Origin: Bradyrhizobium sp. 141
GTDB lineage: Bacteria > Pseudomonadota > Alphaproteobacteria > Rhizobiales > Xanthobacteraceae
Direction of reading: 5' to 3'
Assembly (NCBI RefSeq): GCF_023074055.1
Contig: NZ_JADPKR010000108.1
Coordinates: 62,001 to 126,000 of the forward strand
DNA: 64,000 bases
Made by a program: the position numbers and the translations under genes. Below, in pieces: positions 54,070 through 62,341 of the stretch; position 1 is the stretch's first letter; each line of letters starts with the position of its first letter. The notes beneath the pieces were generated by a model, which ran no database searches, was not told where the DNA came from, and saw nothing but the letters and a program-made list of their open reading frames with translations.

Positions 54070-54276
54070 TCAAACCACCCCGCCGAAGTCGATGCCTTCT
54101 TTGGCGAGCTTCTCAGCTTCCTCTGCGGAAGCGGTGGGCTTCGTATCGAGGTAAGGATGCTCAGAGGCCGGCAGGATGGTGCGGATGTTCTGACCATCCG
54201 CCCGCGTAATGCGGGCAACCCAGCCCCTATGGCCGTGCTCAAATCGCTGGATGTGGTACTGCTTGTACGTAATCAT
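54070..54276 (-). CDS. Small hypothetical protein
   Basis: 68 residues from ATG 54276, beginning MITYKQYHIQRFEHGHRGWV and ending AEEAEKLAKEGIDFGGVV. It resembles a widespread Bradyrhizobium type with a beta-rich start (ITYK-Y-I--FEH---W-ARI-R-DG) and a helical end. No catalytic motif is visible. Function unknown. Confidence 0.57.
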   Translation of the reverse strand: MITYKQYHIQRFEHGHRGWVARITRADGQNIRTILPASEHPYLDTKPTASAEEAEKLAKEGIDFGGVV

Positions 54277-54408
54277 GACTCTTGAACGCAACTGAGACTA
54301 AAACAGAACCACGTTAGCTAAAATGATGTCGCCGCACAATGGGTCTGAAGCCGAGCTAGGATCAGCCCAAACTGCCGCATATCCCAGCACCCCAGGTTAA
54401 TAGAAAAG

Positions 54409-54432
54409 CCCGCCGACCTGTGAGCCGGCGGG
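54409..54432 (-). terminator. Inverted repeat with T-run on the minus strand
   Basis: CCCGCCG and CGGCGGG are separated by ten bases; on the minus strand the stem is followed by CTTTTCT. No intact minus-strand gene ends just before it, so it may be left from a lost gene. The rest of 54277-54602 is empty. Confidence 0.4.
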
Positions 54433-54602
54433 AGTAGCTGAGATTGCGACCGGTTCAGGTCGCCAGTAGACCTCCAGCACCGCGGATGGTCAGTGTGAAG
54501 GCTGACCGCAACCTGTCGCCCAGTTGGCTACTCTTTTTTGCTGAGCTTCGCAATTGCCAGATATAGCCTTCTGGAAGCAGCCGTTTTCGCGTCGAGGAAA
54601 AG

Positions 54603-54935
54603 ATGAAACGAGCCCTTGCCATTGCGTTGCTAATAATTCTCCCAACGACATGCCTACACGCCGGTTCAACAATCGTCGGCGCCGGCTCGCAATCTTGCAC
54701 CAGCTGGATGAATAGAAGGAAGAACCCGGTCGTCAAGGCAGCGTTCGAATCCTGGGTTGTGGGCTTCGTTAGCGGGCTAAATGTCAGTGCTGTGAAGGAC
54801 ATCATCGGCGGTGGTGATTTCACCGCCATAGTGGCTTGGATGGACCGGCGTTGTATGTCCCACCCTATGGATCAAATTGGAATTGCGGCTCTAGACTTGG
54901 CGATGGAGTTGGCGAGTCAGACGTCCAATCGCTAA
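54603..54935 (+). CDS. Small exported protein of unknown function
   Basis: 110 residues. The signal peptide (MKRALAIALLIILPTTCLHA) ends near HAG-STIVG. The mature part has SQSCTSWM, AFESWVVGFVSGLN and AWMDRRCMSHPMDQI, with two conserved-looking cysteines that may pair. The pattern is that of exported Rap1a/HdeA-like small helical proteins common in proteobacteria. GTCGAGGAAAAG is a strong ribosome-binding site. Confidence 0.67.
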   Translation: MKRALAIALLIILPTTCLHAGSTIVGAGSQSCTSWMNRRKNPVVKAAFESWVVGFVSGLNVSAVKDIIGGGDFTAIVAWMDRRCMSHPMDQIGIAALDLAMELASQTSNR

Positions 54936-55086
54936 GGTCAGGCTGCGATCTCTCATTTTCAGGCAGTTAGATCCTAGCTCGCTGTTCCCGAAGGTATGCT
55001 GGATGCGCAAGCGAGCGCGTCTTGGTTTCCTTAAATCTGCATGGCACCTGGACAGATGGTGTGGAAAGTTTAGGTGCGCACTTCCT

Positions 55087-55623
55087 TCAGGGATCTCCCA
55101 GTCGGTCCAGCGTCCGTTGAAGCTCGCGGAAGCAATTCGGCCCGATCCTTACGGCTAGCTCCTCCTCGCTTTCGGCAATCGCCGGTCGCAAGCGACCCAA
55201 CAGTTCGGCGCCGGCTTCGGTCAAATAGAGCACATAGTAGCGCCGATTGGCCGCTGAGGTAGAGCGCTGTACTAGCCCGCGCCGCTCCAGCTGGTCGACC
55301 AGCCTCCCGAGTCCAGCGCGCTCGATCGATAGCGATTGCGCGATGGCGAGCTGATTGGCGCCTGGATTGGCTTCGATCAACGATAGGACGAAGAATTGCG
55401 ACGGGCCGATCTGAAAGGCGGCAAGCCGCCGGCTGACGTCTTTAAAGACCATTAGCTGGGTTCGCCGGATGCGATAGATGAGTGATTGAGACATATCTGC
55501 GCAGGCAAGCAGCGCGGGCGGCACGGATTTTGTCGCTGCGCTGTTGCGCGACGGCTTTACTTCGGGCGCAGTCTGCTGGATTCTTTTGGCGAGTAGTCTG
55601 CCACCGCCCTGGTCTGCTTTCAT
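55087..55623 (-). CDS. MarR-family transcriptional regulator
   Basis: About 178 residues from ATG 55623; ATG 55494 is an alternative giving 135. The winged-helix region is clear: IGPSQFFVLSLIEANPGANQ, LAIAQSLSIERAGLGRLVDQ, LERRGLVQRSTSAANRRYYV and LYLTEAGAELL. MarR proteins respond to small aromatic ligands. The frame runs further into the IS630-type remnant, so the N-terminal extension may be foreign; the shorter start is then preferable. No partner gene is adjacent. Confidence 0.75.
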   Translation of the reverse strand: MKADQGGGRLLAKRIQQTAPEVKPSRNSAATKSVPPALLACADMSQSLIYRIRRTQLMVFKDVSRRLAAFQIGPSQFFVLSLIEANPGANQLAIAQSLSIERAGLGRLVDQLERRGLVQRSTSAANRRYYVLYLTEAGAELLGRLRPAIAESEEELAVRIGPNCFRELQRTLDRLGDP

Positions 55624-55734
55624 TGGTACGATCCTCATAAGCGCTATCCGACCGGGCTGTCCGCCTCGGTTGCAGAGTGTATCCCAGAGCATCCGGCTCG
55701 AAAAGCGAGCGGTACCTTGGAGGCCGCTCCGTTC

Positions 55735-55939
55735 AGTCGGCGCCAAGCTCTTCTTCCTGCCCCAATACTCGCCCGATCTGAACCCGATCGAGCAGGTCTT
55801 TGCCAAGCTCAAGCACCCGCGCCACAAGGCGGCCGCGCGAACCGTCGATGCGGTCTGCGCCGCAATCGGCTAAGCACTCGATGCCTTCACCCTCAAAGAA
55901 TGCGCCAACTACCTCAAAAATTCAGGCTATCAAACCTAA
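55735..55939 (+). mobile_element. IS630-type transposase C-terminal remnant
   Basis: Reads SVGAKLFFLPQYSPDLNPIE, then QVFAKLKHPRHKAAARTVDA, the catalytic DxxPxE end of IS630/Tc1-like transposases. An in-frame stop interrupts it before ALDAFTLKECANYLKNSGYQ and the final stop. The N-terminal two thirds are absent. No terminal inverted repeats were identified. Confidence 0.65.
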
Positions 55940-56054
55940 TGCCATCACGCTTTAGTCCAAGTTTTGCCGGATGGAACGAAACGCTCCGTCACTTTGCATG
56001 CTTGCTACGTAAAAATGGCACGCGTCGAAACGCACGAAAGCTGGTCACGATCGC

Positions 56055-56370
56055 GGCTCGCCAGCGAGGCCTAGCGAAAGGTGCGGTCGTCATCGCGCAG
56101 GAACGGCGAGCGGATCATCCCGGTCAGGGTCTTGCCCGGGTTTGTCAGTTTGGCTGGCGCCAAGGCCGGGCACGCCACCGCATCCGGCGCACAGGCCGCC
56201 AGTCCGAGGAAATTCACTCGCCGGAAAGAATGCACCAGCAACGTGGTGAGTTGGATCGTGCCGGTGGACGCTTCGATCCACGTGGTCTGGATGATGGCGA
56301 TCTCTTGCTGGCGCAGAGTCTTGCGCGCAGTATCGATGCCCGAGGCCTGCGAGGCGTGGCGTCTTCGACT
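56055..56370 (-). pseudogene. Two small decayed ERF fragments, out of order
   Basis: RHASQASGIDTARKTLRQQE, then IAIIQTTWIE (56224-56361) matches the region RYASLASGLDIVRKTLSQQE of the ERF genes. Further along the same strand, TNPGKTLTGMIRSPFLRDDD followed by RTFR-stop-ASLAS (about 56055-56145) matches the ERF N-terminus, with the tyrosine codon changed to a stop. The N-terminal piece follows the internal piece, so at least two ERF copies have decayed here. Confidence 0.6.
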
Positions 56371-56445
56371 AGGTTTCCGGGCGAGCTCGGCGACGTTCAT
56401 CGCCAACAAGCACGACCGGCAGCTCTAAAGCGCGTGCAGGTGCGG

Positions 56446-57552
56446 CTATAAGGGGTGCGTTGTCAGCCAAAGCCTGCGGGCCACTTCAAGCGGCTCGATG
56501 GCTAACCGCAACCACCACTCGACTTCGTTGCTTGCCCGATGCAGCTCCCGGTGATGGGCGCGGCAGAGCGGCACGGTGAATTCGTCGCTCACCTTCAGAC
56601 CAAGCCCCCTGGGCTGCGCGAACCGCAGGTGGTGCGGATCCGACGGGCTCCGGCCACAAGCGAGGCAGGGCTGCTTGGCGACGAACCGCAGGTGTTCGCG
56701 ATCGCGGCGCCGCTGCGGTTTTCCGACGCGAGCCCAGCCGGCTGCGCCATCCTTGTCCGCCGCTTCCGGGCTTGGCGTGGATTGTTCGGAGGTTTGCAGC
56801 CGGGTGAGCCGGTCCTCGAGAGCTTCGCCAAGCCGCTGGGCCCCCCGGACTGTGAGTGTGTTCGCGTGCCGCCACACCCGCTGTGCCCAGCGGTCGATGT
56901 CCTCCACATTGGCAAGTGACTGAAGCTCGGCGAGTAGGCGCGCGGCGAGCGCTTCAGAAGTTTTGGGTTCGGCTGCGGGGGCCGCGGCCTGACCGGCGGC
57001 GGCACGTTTCGTTTCTGCGCGCCAGGGCGCGTTGGCTTTGGCCGCGGGCAGAGGCGAGCCAGGCGGGGCCACCCCGGGAGGAGATCCTAATTCATCAGCC
57101 GGTGGGTTGGATCCGGGCCTGATGGCAAGATCCGGTGCGTCGAACTCATCTTCGCCGGCAATCCCGACCAACGTGAACAGCGCGTATCGCCGCGCGTAGG
57201 TCAGCGCAGCGCCCATCCGATGCGGCGCGGCGATGTCGGCGATGGTGCAGACGGGCCAGTCTGAGGCAATCCATTCGCCCGAGCTGTGGAGCAGGGCGGT
57301 GGTGAGCCGGATCAGCCCGCTCTCCGGCTCAAGCGCCGTGGCCTGCACCGTGGCGATCTCCTGTTTGCTCAAGCTCTTGCGCACGATCTCAAGCCCGCGC
57401 GCTAAGGAGGCATAGCGGAAGCTGCGGCATTCGCTGTTGGGGAAGGGCCCAGGCAGCGTCGCCGTGAGCAACTTTTCCGGGTTTTCTAGCTCGGCCTGTG
57501 CGCGGGCGAGCGCGGCGGCGACCTGATTGATGCTCTGGCTTGATCGATACAT
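56446..57552 (-). CDS. ERF-family recombination protein fused to a DUF968 domain
   Basis: 368 residues. Residues 1-155 are ERF-like (KLLTATLPGPFPNSECRSFR, ARGLEIVRKSLSKQEIATVQ, HRMGAALTYARRYALFTLVG, IAGEDEFDAPDL), a phage single-strand annealing protein fold. After a low-complexity linker, the C-terminus (about 295-360) has CLACGRSPSDPHHLRFAQPR and VSDEFTVPLCRAHHRELH, a zinc/HNH-like DUF968 domain often seen in prophages. A YqaJ-type nuclease is encoded 114 bases away on the same strand, completing a Red-like annealase-exonuclease pair. Confidence 0.85.
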   Translation of the reverse strand: MYRSSQSINQVAAALARAQAELENPEKLLTATLPGPFPNSECRSFRYASLARGLEIVRKSLSKQEIATVQATALEPESGLIRLTTALLHSSGEWIASDWPVCTIADIAAPHRMGAALTYARRYALFTLVGIAGEDEFDAPDLAIRPGSNPPADELGSPPGVAPPGSPLPAAKANAPWRAETKRAAAGQAAAPAAEPKTSEALAARLLAELQSLANVEDIDRWAQRVWRHANTLTVRGAQRLGEALEDRLTRLQTSEQSTPSPEAADKDGAAGWARVGKPQRRRDREHLRFVAKQPCLACGRSPSDPHHLRFAQPRGLGLKVSDEFTVPLCRAHHRELHRASNEVEWWLRLAIEPLEVARRLWLTTHPL

Positions 57553-57665
57553 GGTTCTGCGTCGGTTAGCTCAAGGCGGTGCGGTGAAACGGTTTTGCGC
57601 GCTCGGCCGCCGCTCTCACCGTTCCTCCAAACAACAGGCGGCGCTGTGGCGTCCTCAGGCACCAG

Positions 57666-58472
57666 CTATGGACGCCCGGTCAGCTCAAAGCTGATGGCGC
57701 CGGATTTCGACCGCTTGGCACGTACCCCATGGCCGGTCGCTTCTCGGGCATCTTCCGGCACGAGGGCCTTCAGTTCGCTTCTCGCCCGCTCATGGTCGAT
57801 CGCCGCGTCGCGCGTGCGGCGAAACACCACCGCCAAAGCAGCCCAGGCGTTGGAGGCGCTCATGTCCACCGCGCGCACCGCTTGCAGGCGCGCTCTCGGC
57901 GGCTCGATGCCGAACAGCCGGGGCGGCTCCCCGCTCTCCACACAACGCCAGAATTTTTTCTCAGCAGTCAACAGCAGGTGCTGGTAGAGAGGATCGGCTC
58001 CGACCGTCATCTCCACCCACTTGCCGCCGCCGGTAATGACCGACAACACCGCCGTCCGCGATGCCGTCACCCACATGTTGTGCTGCAGCTGCGACATGTG
58101 CTTTTCGGCCGCGAGCTCTTCCGAGAAATTCCACGGCAGCATAAATTTGGCCTCGAACACCGCGCCCGTGGCTTCGATCCGGCCGTCGAGCGTGGCGGCC
58201 ATCCAGCGGTGAAGTGGATGGAAGAACTGCCGCTGCACCTCGCTTACCTTGTGCCCGGTGTGGGTCTCGTACCAGTGCCGGTTGAGGGGCTCGGTGACGG
58301 AGCCGAGCTGCACCACCAGATCATTGCCCAGGTCTTGGTGTTCCCGTTCGCCGCGCTTCTCCTGCCACAGCCGCAGCAAGGCGGCCTCATCGACGCCCAT
58401 GATGATCTTTGCGTCCGAGCCGCCGATGAAAGCGCGGCGGCTTGGCGGAAATGCTCGGCTATCCATCAACAT
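57666..58472 (-). CDS. YqaJ-type viral recombinase/exonuclease
   Basis: 268 residues. FIGGSDAKIIMGVDEAALLR, LVVQLGSVTEPLNRHWYE, WMAATLDGRIEATGAVFEAK and MSQLQHNMWV match the lambda-exonuclease-like YqaJ fold, with the D...E-x-K nuclease residues in TLDGR and FEAKF. It degrades one DNA strand to load the ERF annealase. It is divergent from an XRE-type regulator, a common layout in prophage-derived cassettes. ATG 58472 or 58466 may start it. Confidence 0.86.
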   Translation of the reverse strand: MLMDSRAFPPSRRAFIGGSDAKIIMGVDEAALLRLWQEKRGEREHQDLGNDLVVQLGSVTEPLNRHWYETHTGHKVSEVQRQFFHPLHRWMAATLDGRIEATGAVFEAKFMLPWNFSEELAAEKHMSQLQHNMWVTASRTAVLSVITGGGKWVEMTVGADPLYQHLLLTAEKKFWRCVESGEPPRLFGIEPPRARLQAVRAVDMSASNAWAALAVVFRRTRDAAIDHERARSELKALVPEDAREATGHGVRAKRSKSGAISFELTGRP

Positions 58473-58573
58473 CCTCCCGAAATATCTTTTTTAAACAGAA
58501 GCGATCTTATCAGACGGTAACGATTAATCAATCATTTTTCGACAGAAACAGTGGAAAACAACGCCATGGTGAC

Positions 58574-58834
58574 ATGCCGATGATCACGCCGGAGCAATGC
58601 CGGGCCGCGCGAGGATTGCTGGACTGGAGCCAGCAACGATTGGCCGATGAGGCGCAGGTCGGCATCGTCACCGTTCGCCAGCTCGAGGCCGGTTTCACTC
58701 AGCCGCGGCGCGCGACCCTGATCGTGGTGCGGCGAACCCTGGAGGCGGCCGGCGTCGATTTCATCGACGAGAATGGCCGCGGCGTCGGTGTCAAGCTGCG
58801 TAGTGGTCGCCCGATCCCGGGTGAGGAGCCCTGA
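58574..58834 (+). CDS. XRE-family helix-turn-helix regulator
   Basis: 86 residues from ATG 58574. ITPEQCRAARGLLDWSQQRL, ADEAQVGIVTVRQLEAGFTQ and PRRATLIVVRRTLEAAGVDF form an HTH_3 domain; FIDENGRGVGVKLR is the common tail of short alphaproteobacterial XRE regulators. It probably represses the divergent YqaJ-ERF genes across the ~100-base gap. Confidence 0.87.
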   Translation: MPMITPEQCRAARGLLDWSQQRLADEAQVGIVTVRQLEAGFTQPRRATLIVVRRTLEAAGVDFIDENGRGVGVKLRSGRPIPGEEP

Positions 58835-58848
58835 ACCCGCTCAATTGG

Positions 58849-59427
58849 TCAGGACCGCCGCCGGCCAGCCTTGCTCGCGCTTGCGAGGCTGGGATCGAGC
58901 GCCAATTCGGCGCGCAGGCGGGCAAATTTCAATCGATATCGCTCAACAGATTCCGCAGATTGAACCGAGTTCTCATAAGAGTCCGCCTGATCGTGTGGGG
59001 CGCTTGGTCCAAAATAATCCGGGGCAGCGCTCGCCGGAATGGGCTTCAGCTTAGGATGGAAATACGGCGCGATCGTTGCCGCGATCCTCTCGCGCGTCAT
59101 TCGCGGGAGACGCTCATCATTCATGAACGCAAGCAGGCGTGCGAGCGGATCGGGAGCCGCGAAGTCTTTTCCAATCATCGTTGCCGTTATGGATGCGCGG
59201 AAGCTGAAAGCTTTGGTGGATGATTGGCCCGATAGCATCGGTAAGGACGCCTTCGGCAGGGCTGGTTTCGGCAATAACGGCTTCGGCAAGGAAGGGATCG
59301 GCTTCGTTGACGACCGTTTCGGCAATGACCGCTTCGGCAATGATCGCTTCGCCACCAGGTTCTCCCGACAGCGCGTATCGTGCTGTTGCTGCCCTCTGTT
59401 AGTTGGGTTGAATTTCCGAGAATGCAA
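58849..59427 (-). CDS. Unknown protein with LPK-repeat N-terminus
   Basis: Up to 192 residues from TTG 59427; shorter starts are possible. The N-terminal third has tandem units SLPKR, SLPKR, SLPKP, LLPKP, ALPKA. The C-terminal part (PLARLLAFMNDERLPRMTRE and RIAATIAPYFHPKLKPI) resembles a small domain found in Bradyrhizobium accessory regions, sometimes annotated near terminase-like genes. The repeat sequence has a matching glycine-rich frame on the other strand. Function unknown. Confidence 0.55.
   Translation of the reverse strand: MHSRKFNPTNRGQQQHDTRCRENLVAKRSLPKRSLPKRSSTKPIPSLPKPLLPKPALPKASLPMLSGQSSTKAFSFRASITATMIGKDFAAPDPLARLLAFMNDERLPRMTRERIAATIAPYFHPKLKPIPASAAPDYFGPSAPHDQADSYENSVQSAESVERYRLKFARLRAELALDPSLASASKAGRRRS
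59250..59352. repeat. Short imperfect tandem repeat, TTCGGCAA-based
   Basis: Repeated units of about 12-18 bases containing TTCGGCAA (for example TTCGGCAATGACCGC, TTCGGCAATGATCGC, TTCGGCAAGGAAGGG). They encode the LPK repeats of the minus-strand protein. Length variation between strains would change that protein. Confidence 0.7.
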
Positions 59428-59772
59428 ATTTTTTTAACGGAATCCCTTGCGCGCCGGGTTTTTTCCGCTACGTCAAGATTCCTGTCCCTGCTATTTTTTC
59501 CTGATTGACCTCGGATTGCGCCGCAACGCGCAGAGAATGTCGAGCCCGCCTGCTACCGCTTACGCGGCGGCCGGAACGACAGGCCACGCCGGCGCGCAAG
59601 TCCCGCGAAGGAGTTAGAGGAACATGGGAATAAGCCTACAGCGAAGAACCGACTGGGCTTACCAATTCATCGGAAATGCTTTCAAGGCTTTGCGCGCTCC
59701 AAGGTGCTGGCCGGCTAAAGGTGCATCTCAACCGAGTGTCGCCATGCGTTCAACCAAGCGGAGGATGAGCCG
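59428..59772. other. 345-base gap
   Basis: No gene supported. It includes two AT-richer stretches (AAATTTTTTTAACGG and ATTTTTTCC) that could serve as promoters on either strand. Confidence 0.4.
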
Positions 59773-60330
59773 ATGAGCCGATCGGATCAGGGTGCCGAGC
59801 CCGCACTCATCTATGAGCCGCGCTTGCTGCCGTCTGAATCTCAGGCGCACTTTAGGGTGATGCGTGAAGCGATTGTTGCGGAGCTCAAACCGAGGTGCGC
59901 CATTGAAGAGATGTGGAGCTGCGAGATCATCCATGGCGAATGGGAAACGCAGCGACTTCGTGGATTCAAGGATCTGATCCTTACTTCCGCCCGCCGTCCG
60001 GCACTGAAAAGCCTGTTGAGCATCGTGCTAAATGCCAGCGGCGCTGCCGACATCGATGATTTGGCCGAGCGGTCATTTACCAACAAAGGGGTGCGCAACA
60101 AAGTCACAAACATCTTACGCAAATATGGGATGTCGGAGGCCAGTATCGATGCGGAGGCCTTTCGCCATTGCTTGTTTGAGCTGGGTGAGATCAATCGCCG
60201 GTTGGCTGAATTGAGTTCGCGCCGCGACAAAAACCTGCAGCTGCTTGAGGACTACCGGGCCGGCTTGGCGAGGCCAAGGCATCCGGCCGAAGGCACCGCT
60301 GTCATGATCAGTGGCGACGATGGCGACTGA
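59773..60330 (+). CDS. Unknown island protein
   Basis: 185 residues. It is helical and charged, with LLPSESQAHFRVMREAIVAE, LKPRCAIEEMWSCEIIHGEW, ILRKYGMSEASIDAEAFRHC and an LGEINRRLAELSSRRDKNLQ coiled-coil-like end. I know no function; similar genes are frequent in Bradyrhizobium islands, and a frameshifted copy lies at 48544-49168. It overlaps the next gene by 11 bases. Confidence 0.68.
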   Translation: MSRSDQGAEPALIYEPRLLPSESQAHFRVMREAIVAELKPRCAIEEMWSCEIIHGEWETQRLRGFKDLILTSARRPALKSLLSIVLNASGAADIDDLAERSFTNKGVRNKVTNILRKYGMSEASIDAEAFRHCLFELGEINRRLAELSSRRDKNLQLLEDYRAGLARPRHPAEGTAVMISGDDGD

Positions 60331-60874
60331 ACGTCAGATCGCGGCCAACAGGCGGAACGCGCAGAAGAGCACGGGGCCGCGAACGGCGGCGGGTAAGCGG
60401 CGCGCGGCAGGTAACGCCCAACGCCATGGCCTCAGCATTGTCACCGGGAGCACTGCGGATGATGAAGCCGTGAAATCCCTTGCTCTAGCTATCCTTGCGG
60501 GCAGCAGCGCTCCACAGCTTCTAGAAGCGGCCTTCAGCGCGGCGCGCGCCTACCTCGAACTCGCCCATATCCGTCAGATCAAAGCCGACCTCATCCAGCG
60601 CATGCTGGACTTCGGCGCCGTGGGGCCGGAGCTCATGCGTGCGCGCTTGGCCGAGTCGCGCTACCTGCTAGCGCTATTGCGACGGCAACGGCAGAAACCA
60701 GAGCGGCTCAAACCGGTACTCGTGTCCTCGGAAGCTGAGCGCCAGGCCGAGGTCGTGGGTCGGCTGCTGCCAGAGCTGCGCAAGCTCAACCGCTATGAGT
60801 CGCGGATCTATGCGAGGTTGGATCGGGCGCTATCCGAGGTCGCGGCCCAGAACACGGTAAGGGAGCACCATTAA
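60320..60874 (+). CDS. Unknown island protein with STGPRT motif
   Basis: About 184 residues from ATG 60320 (GTG 60311 also possible). The N-terminus ANRRNAQKSTGPRTAAGKRR, then AAGNAQRHGL, is a very widespread motif in bacterial accessory proteins of unknown role, followed by helical stretches (LIQRMLDFGAVGPELMRARL). It is coupled by overlap to the gene before it, so they likely act together. Confidence 0.65.
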   Translation: MATERQIAANRRNAQKSTGPRTAAGKRRAAGNAQRHGLSIVTGSTADDEAVKSLALAILAGSSAPQLLEAAFSAARAYLELAHIRQIKADLIQRMLDFGAVGPELMRARLAESRYLLALLRRQRQKPERLKPVLVSSEAERQAEVVGRLLPELRKLNRYESRIYARLDRALSEVAAQNTVREHH

Positions 60875-60980
60875 TATCACGTTTGCGCAGAACGAACCCA
60901 ATCGAGTCAATAAATCAGGCGGTTGAGATGCGGTGCTGCGCCATGAACCCGCTAAGGCGGTGTCTCTCCTGCACAAAACT

Positions 60981-61006
60981 GTGTTCAAAGTGGTGTGTTC
61001 AAAGTG
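60981..61006. repeat. Direct repeat of GTGTTCAAAGTG
   Basis: GTGTTCAAAGTG occurs at 60981-60992 and again at 60995-61006, just before the core gene at 61032. It lies at the boundary between island-like DNA and core genes. Confidence 0.6.
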
Positions 61007-61031
61007 AAATTGAGGTTTTTGCGAGGGCCTC

Positions 61032-62255
61032 TTAGCGTTCGTCGGCGATCACCTTGCCGTCGTTCGGCAGCGCGCCGGGACCGACCAGATCGACGCTTCC
61101 ACCGAGTTTCGTCACGGCGCGCAAGCTGGCCGCAACCTCTTCGCGCAAGGTGTCGTTCGCGGTCGCCGTTTCCGCTTTCAGTGTCATGGCGTCGGTTTCG
61201 CCCTCTCGCGTGACGACGAGACGCAGTCTTCCGAGCTCGGAATGCCGCTTGCCGATCTCGGCGATCTGCTCGGGACGGACGAACATGCCCTTGACCTTGG
61301 TGGTCTGGTCGGCGCGGCCCATCCAGCCCTTGATGCGCATGTTGGTGCGACCGCAAGCACTCGCGCCCGGCAGCGCTGCGGTGAGGTCGCCGAGAGCGAG
61401 CCGGATCCAGGGATGATGCGGGTCGAGCGACGTCACCACGATCTCCCCGACGTCGCCGGGCGCCACGGGATCGCCGGTGCCGGGCTTGACGATCTCCAGG
61501 ATCAAGTCCTCGTTGACGACCATGCCTTCACGAGCCTCGGTCTCGAACGCGATGAGGCCGAGATCGGCGGTGCCGAAAGCCTGGTAGGCGTCGATGCCGC
61601 GCGCCTTGATCTCGGCCTGGAGCGAGGGCGGGAACGCGGCACCCGAGACCAGCGCGCGCTTGATCGAGGAGACGTCGCGGCCTGAACTCGCCGCGGCATC
61701 GAGCAATATCTTCAGGAAATCCGGCGTGCCGCTGTAGCCAACCGGCCGATAGGCCTCGATCAGCTCGAATTGTTGCTCGGTATTGCCGGGCCCTGCCGGG
61801 ATCACGGCGCAGCCGAGCGCACGCGCCGAGGCATCGAAGATGAAGCCCCCGGGGGTGAGGTGGTAGCTGAAGGTGTTGAGGACGACGTCATCGGGGCGGA
61901 ACCCGGCCGCGAACAGCGCCCGCGCACCGCGCCAGGGGTCGGCCTGCCGGCCCTCGGGCTCAAAGATCGGGCCGGGGGAGGTGAAGAGGCGGGCGAACGA
62001 CCCGGGGGCTGCCGCCACGAAGCCTCCAAAGGGCGCAGAGGCCTTGTGCAGGGCGGGCAGTTCCGACTTGCGCAACACCGGCAGGCCCGCCAGTGCCGCT
62101 CTGGAGGTCACGGCGGCGGTATCGAGACCTCTCAGCCGCTCGGCATAGGCCGGGGCGGCTATCGCGGCTCGCAGCACTTCCGGCAGGCGGGAGAACAGAT
62201 CGGCCTCGCGCGCTGCTGGCTCACGCGTCTCGCGGGCGTCGTAATGGGCGGTCAT
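61032..62255 (-). CDS. Phenylacetate-CoA-ligase-like AMP-forming ligase
   Basis: 407 residues, somewhat short for PaaK (~430). It has LPVLRKSELP, NTFSYHLTPGGFIFDA, GNTEQQFELIEAYRPVGYSG, GAAFPPSLQAEI and YQAFGTADLGLIAFE, with the late GDLTA and IKGWMGRADQTTKVKGMFVR (the A8-like hinge and lysine-bearing region). It activates a carboxylate as an acyl-adenylate and CoA thioester. Such ligases commonly accompany Liv-type transporters in Bradyrhizobium, and livF lies nearby. Confidence 0.88.
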   Translation of the reverse strand: MTAHYDARETREPAAREADLFSRLPEVLRAAIAAPAYAERLRGLDTAAVTSRAALAGLPVLRKSELPALHKASAPFGGFVAAAPGSFARLFTSPGPIFEPEGRQADPWRGARALFAAGFRPDDVVLNTFSYHLTPGGFIFDASARALGCAVIPAGPGNTEQQFELIEAYRPVGYSGTPDFLKILLDAAASSGRDVSSIKRALVSGAAFPPSLQAEIKARGIDAYQAFGTADLGLIAFETEAREGMVVNEDLILEIVKPGTGDPVAPGDVGEIVVTSLDPHHPWIRLALGDLTAALPGASACGRTNMRIKGWMGRADQTTKVKGMFVRPEQIAEIGKRHSELGRLRLVVTREGETDAMTLKAETATANDTLREEVAASLRAVTKLGGSVDLVGPGALPNDGKVIADER

Positions 62256-62341
62256 GGCTGTTCTTTCCGTGTTGGCATCCGTTGCGCGCCGCCACCGGCA
62301 TGGGTATCAGACCGCCATTGGTGAGGCTTAGAGGGGACCCG

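Noticed and set aside
53741..54154. 137-codon plus-strand open frame
   Set aside because: Composition is unlike a protein and it conflicts with the small minus-strand gene at 54070-54276.
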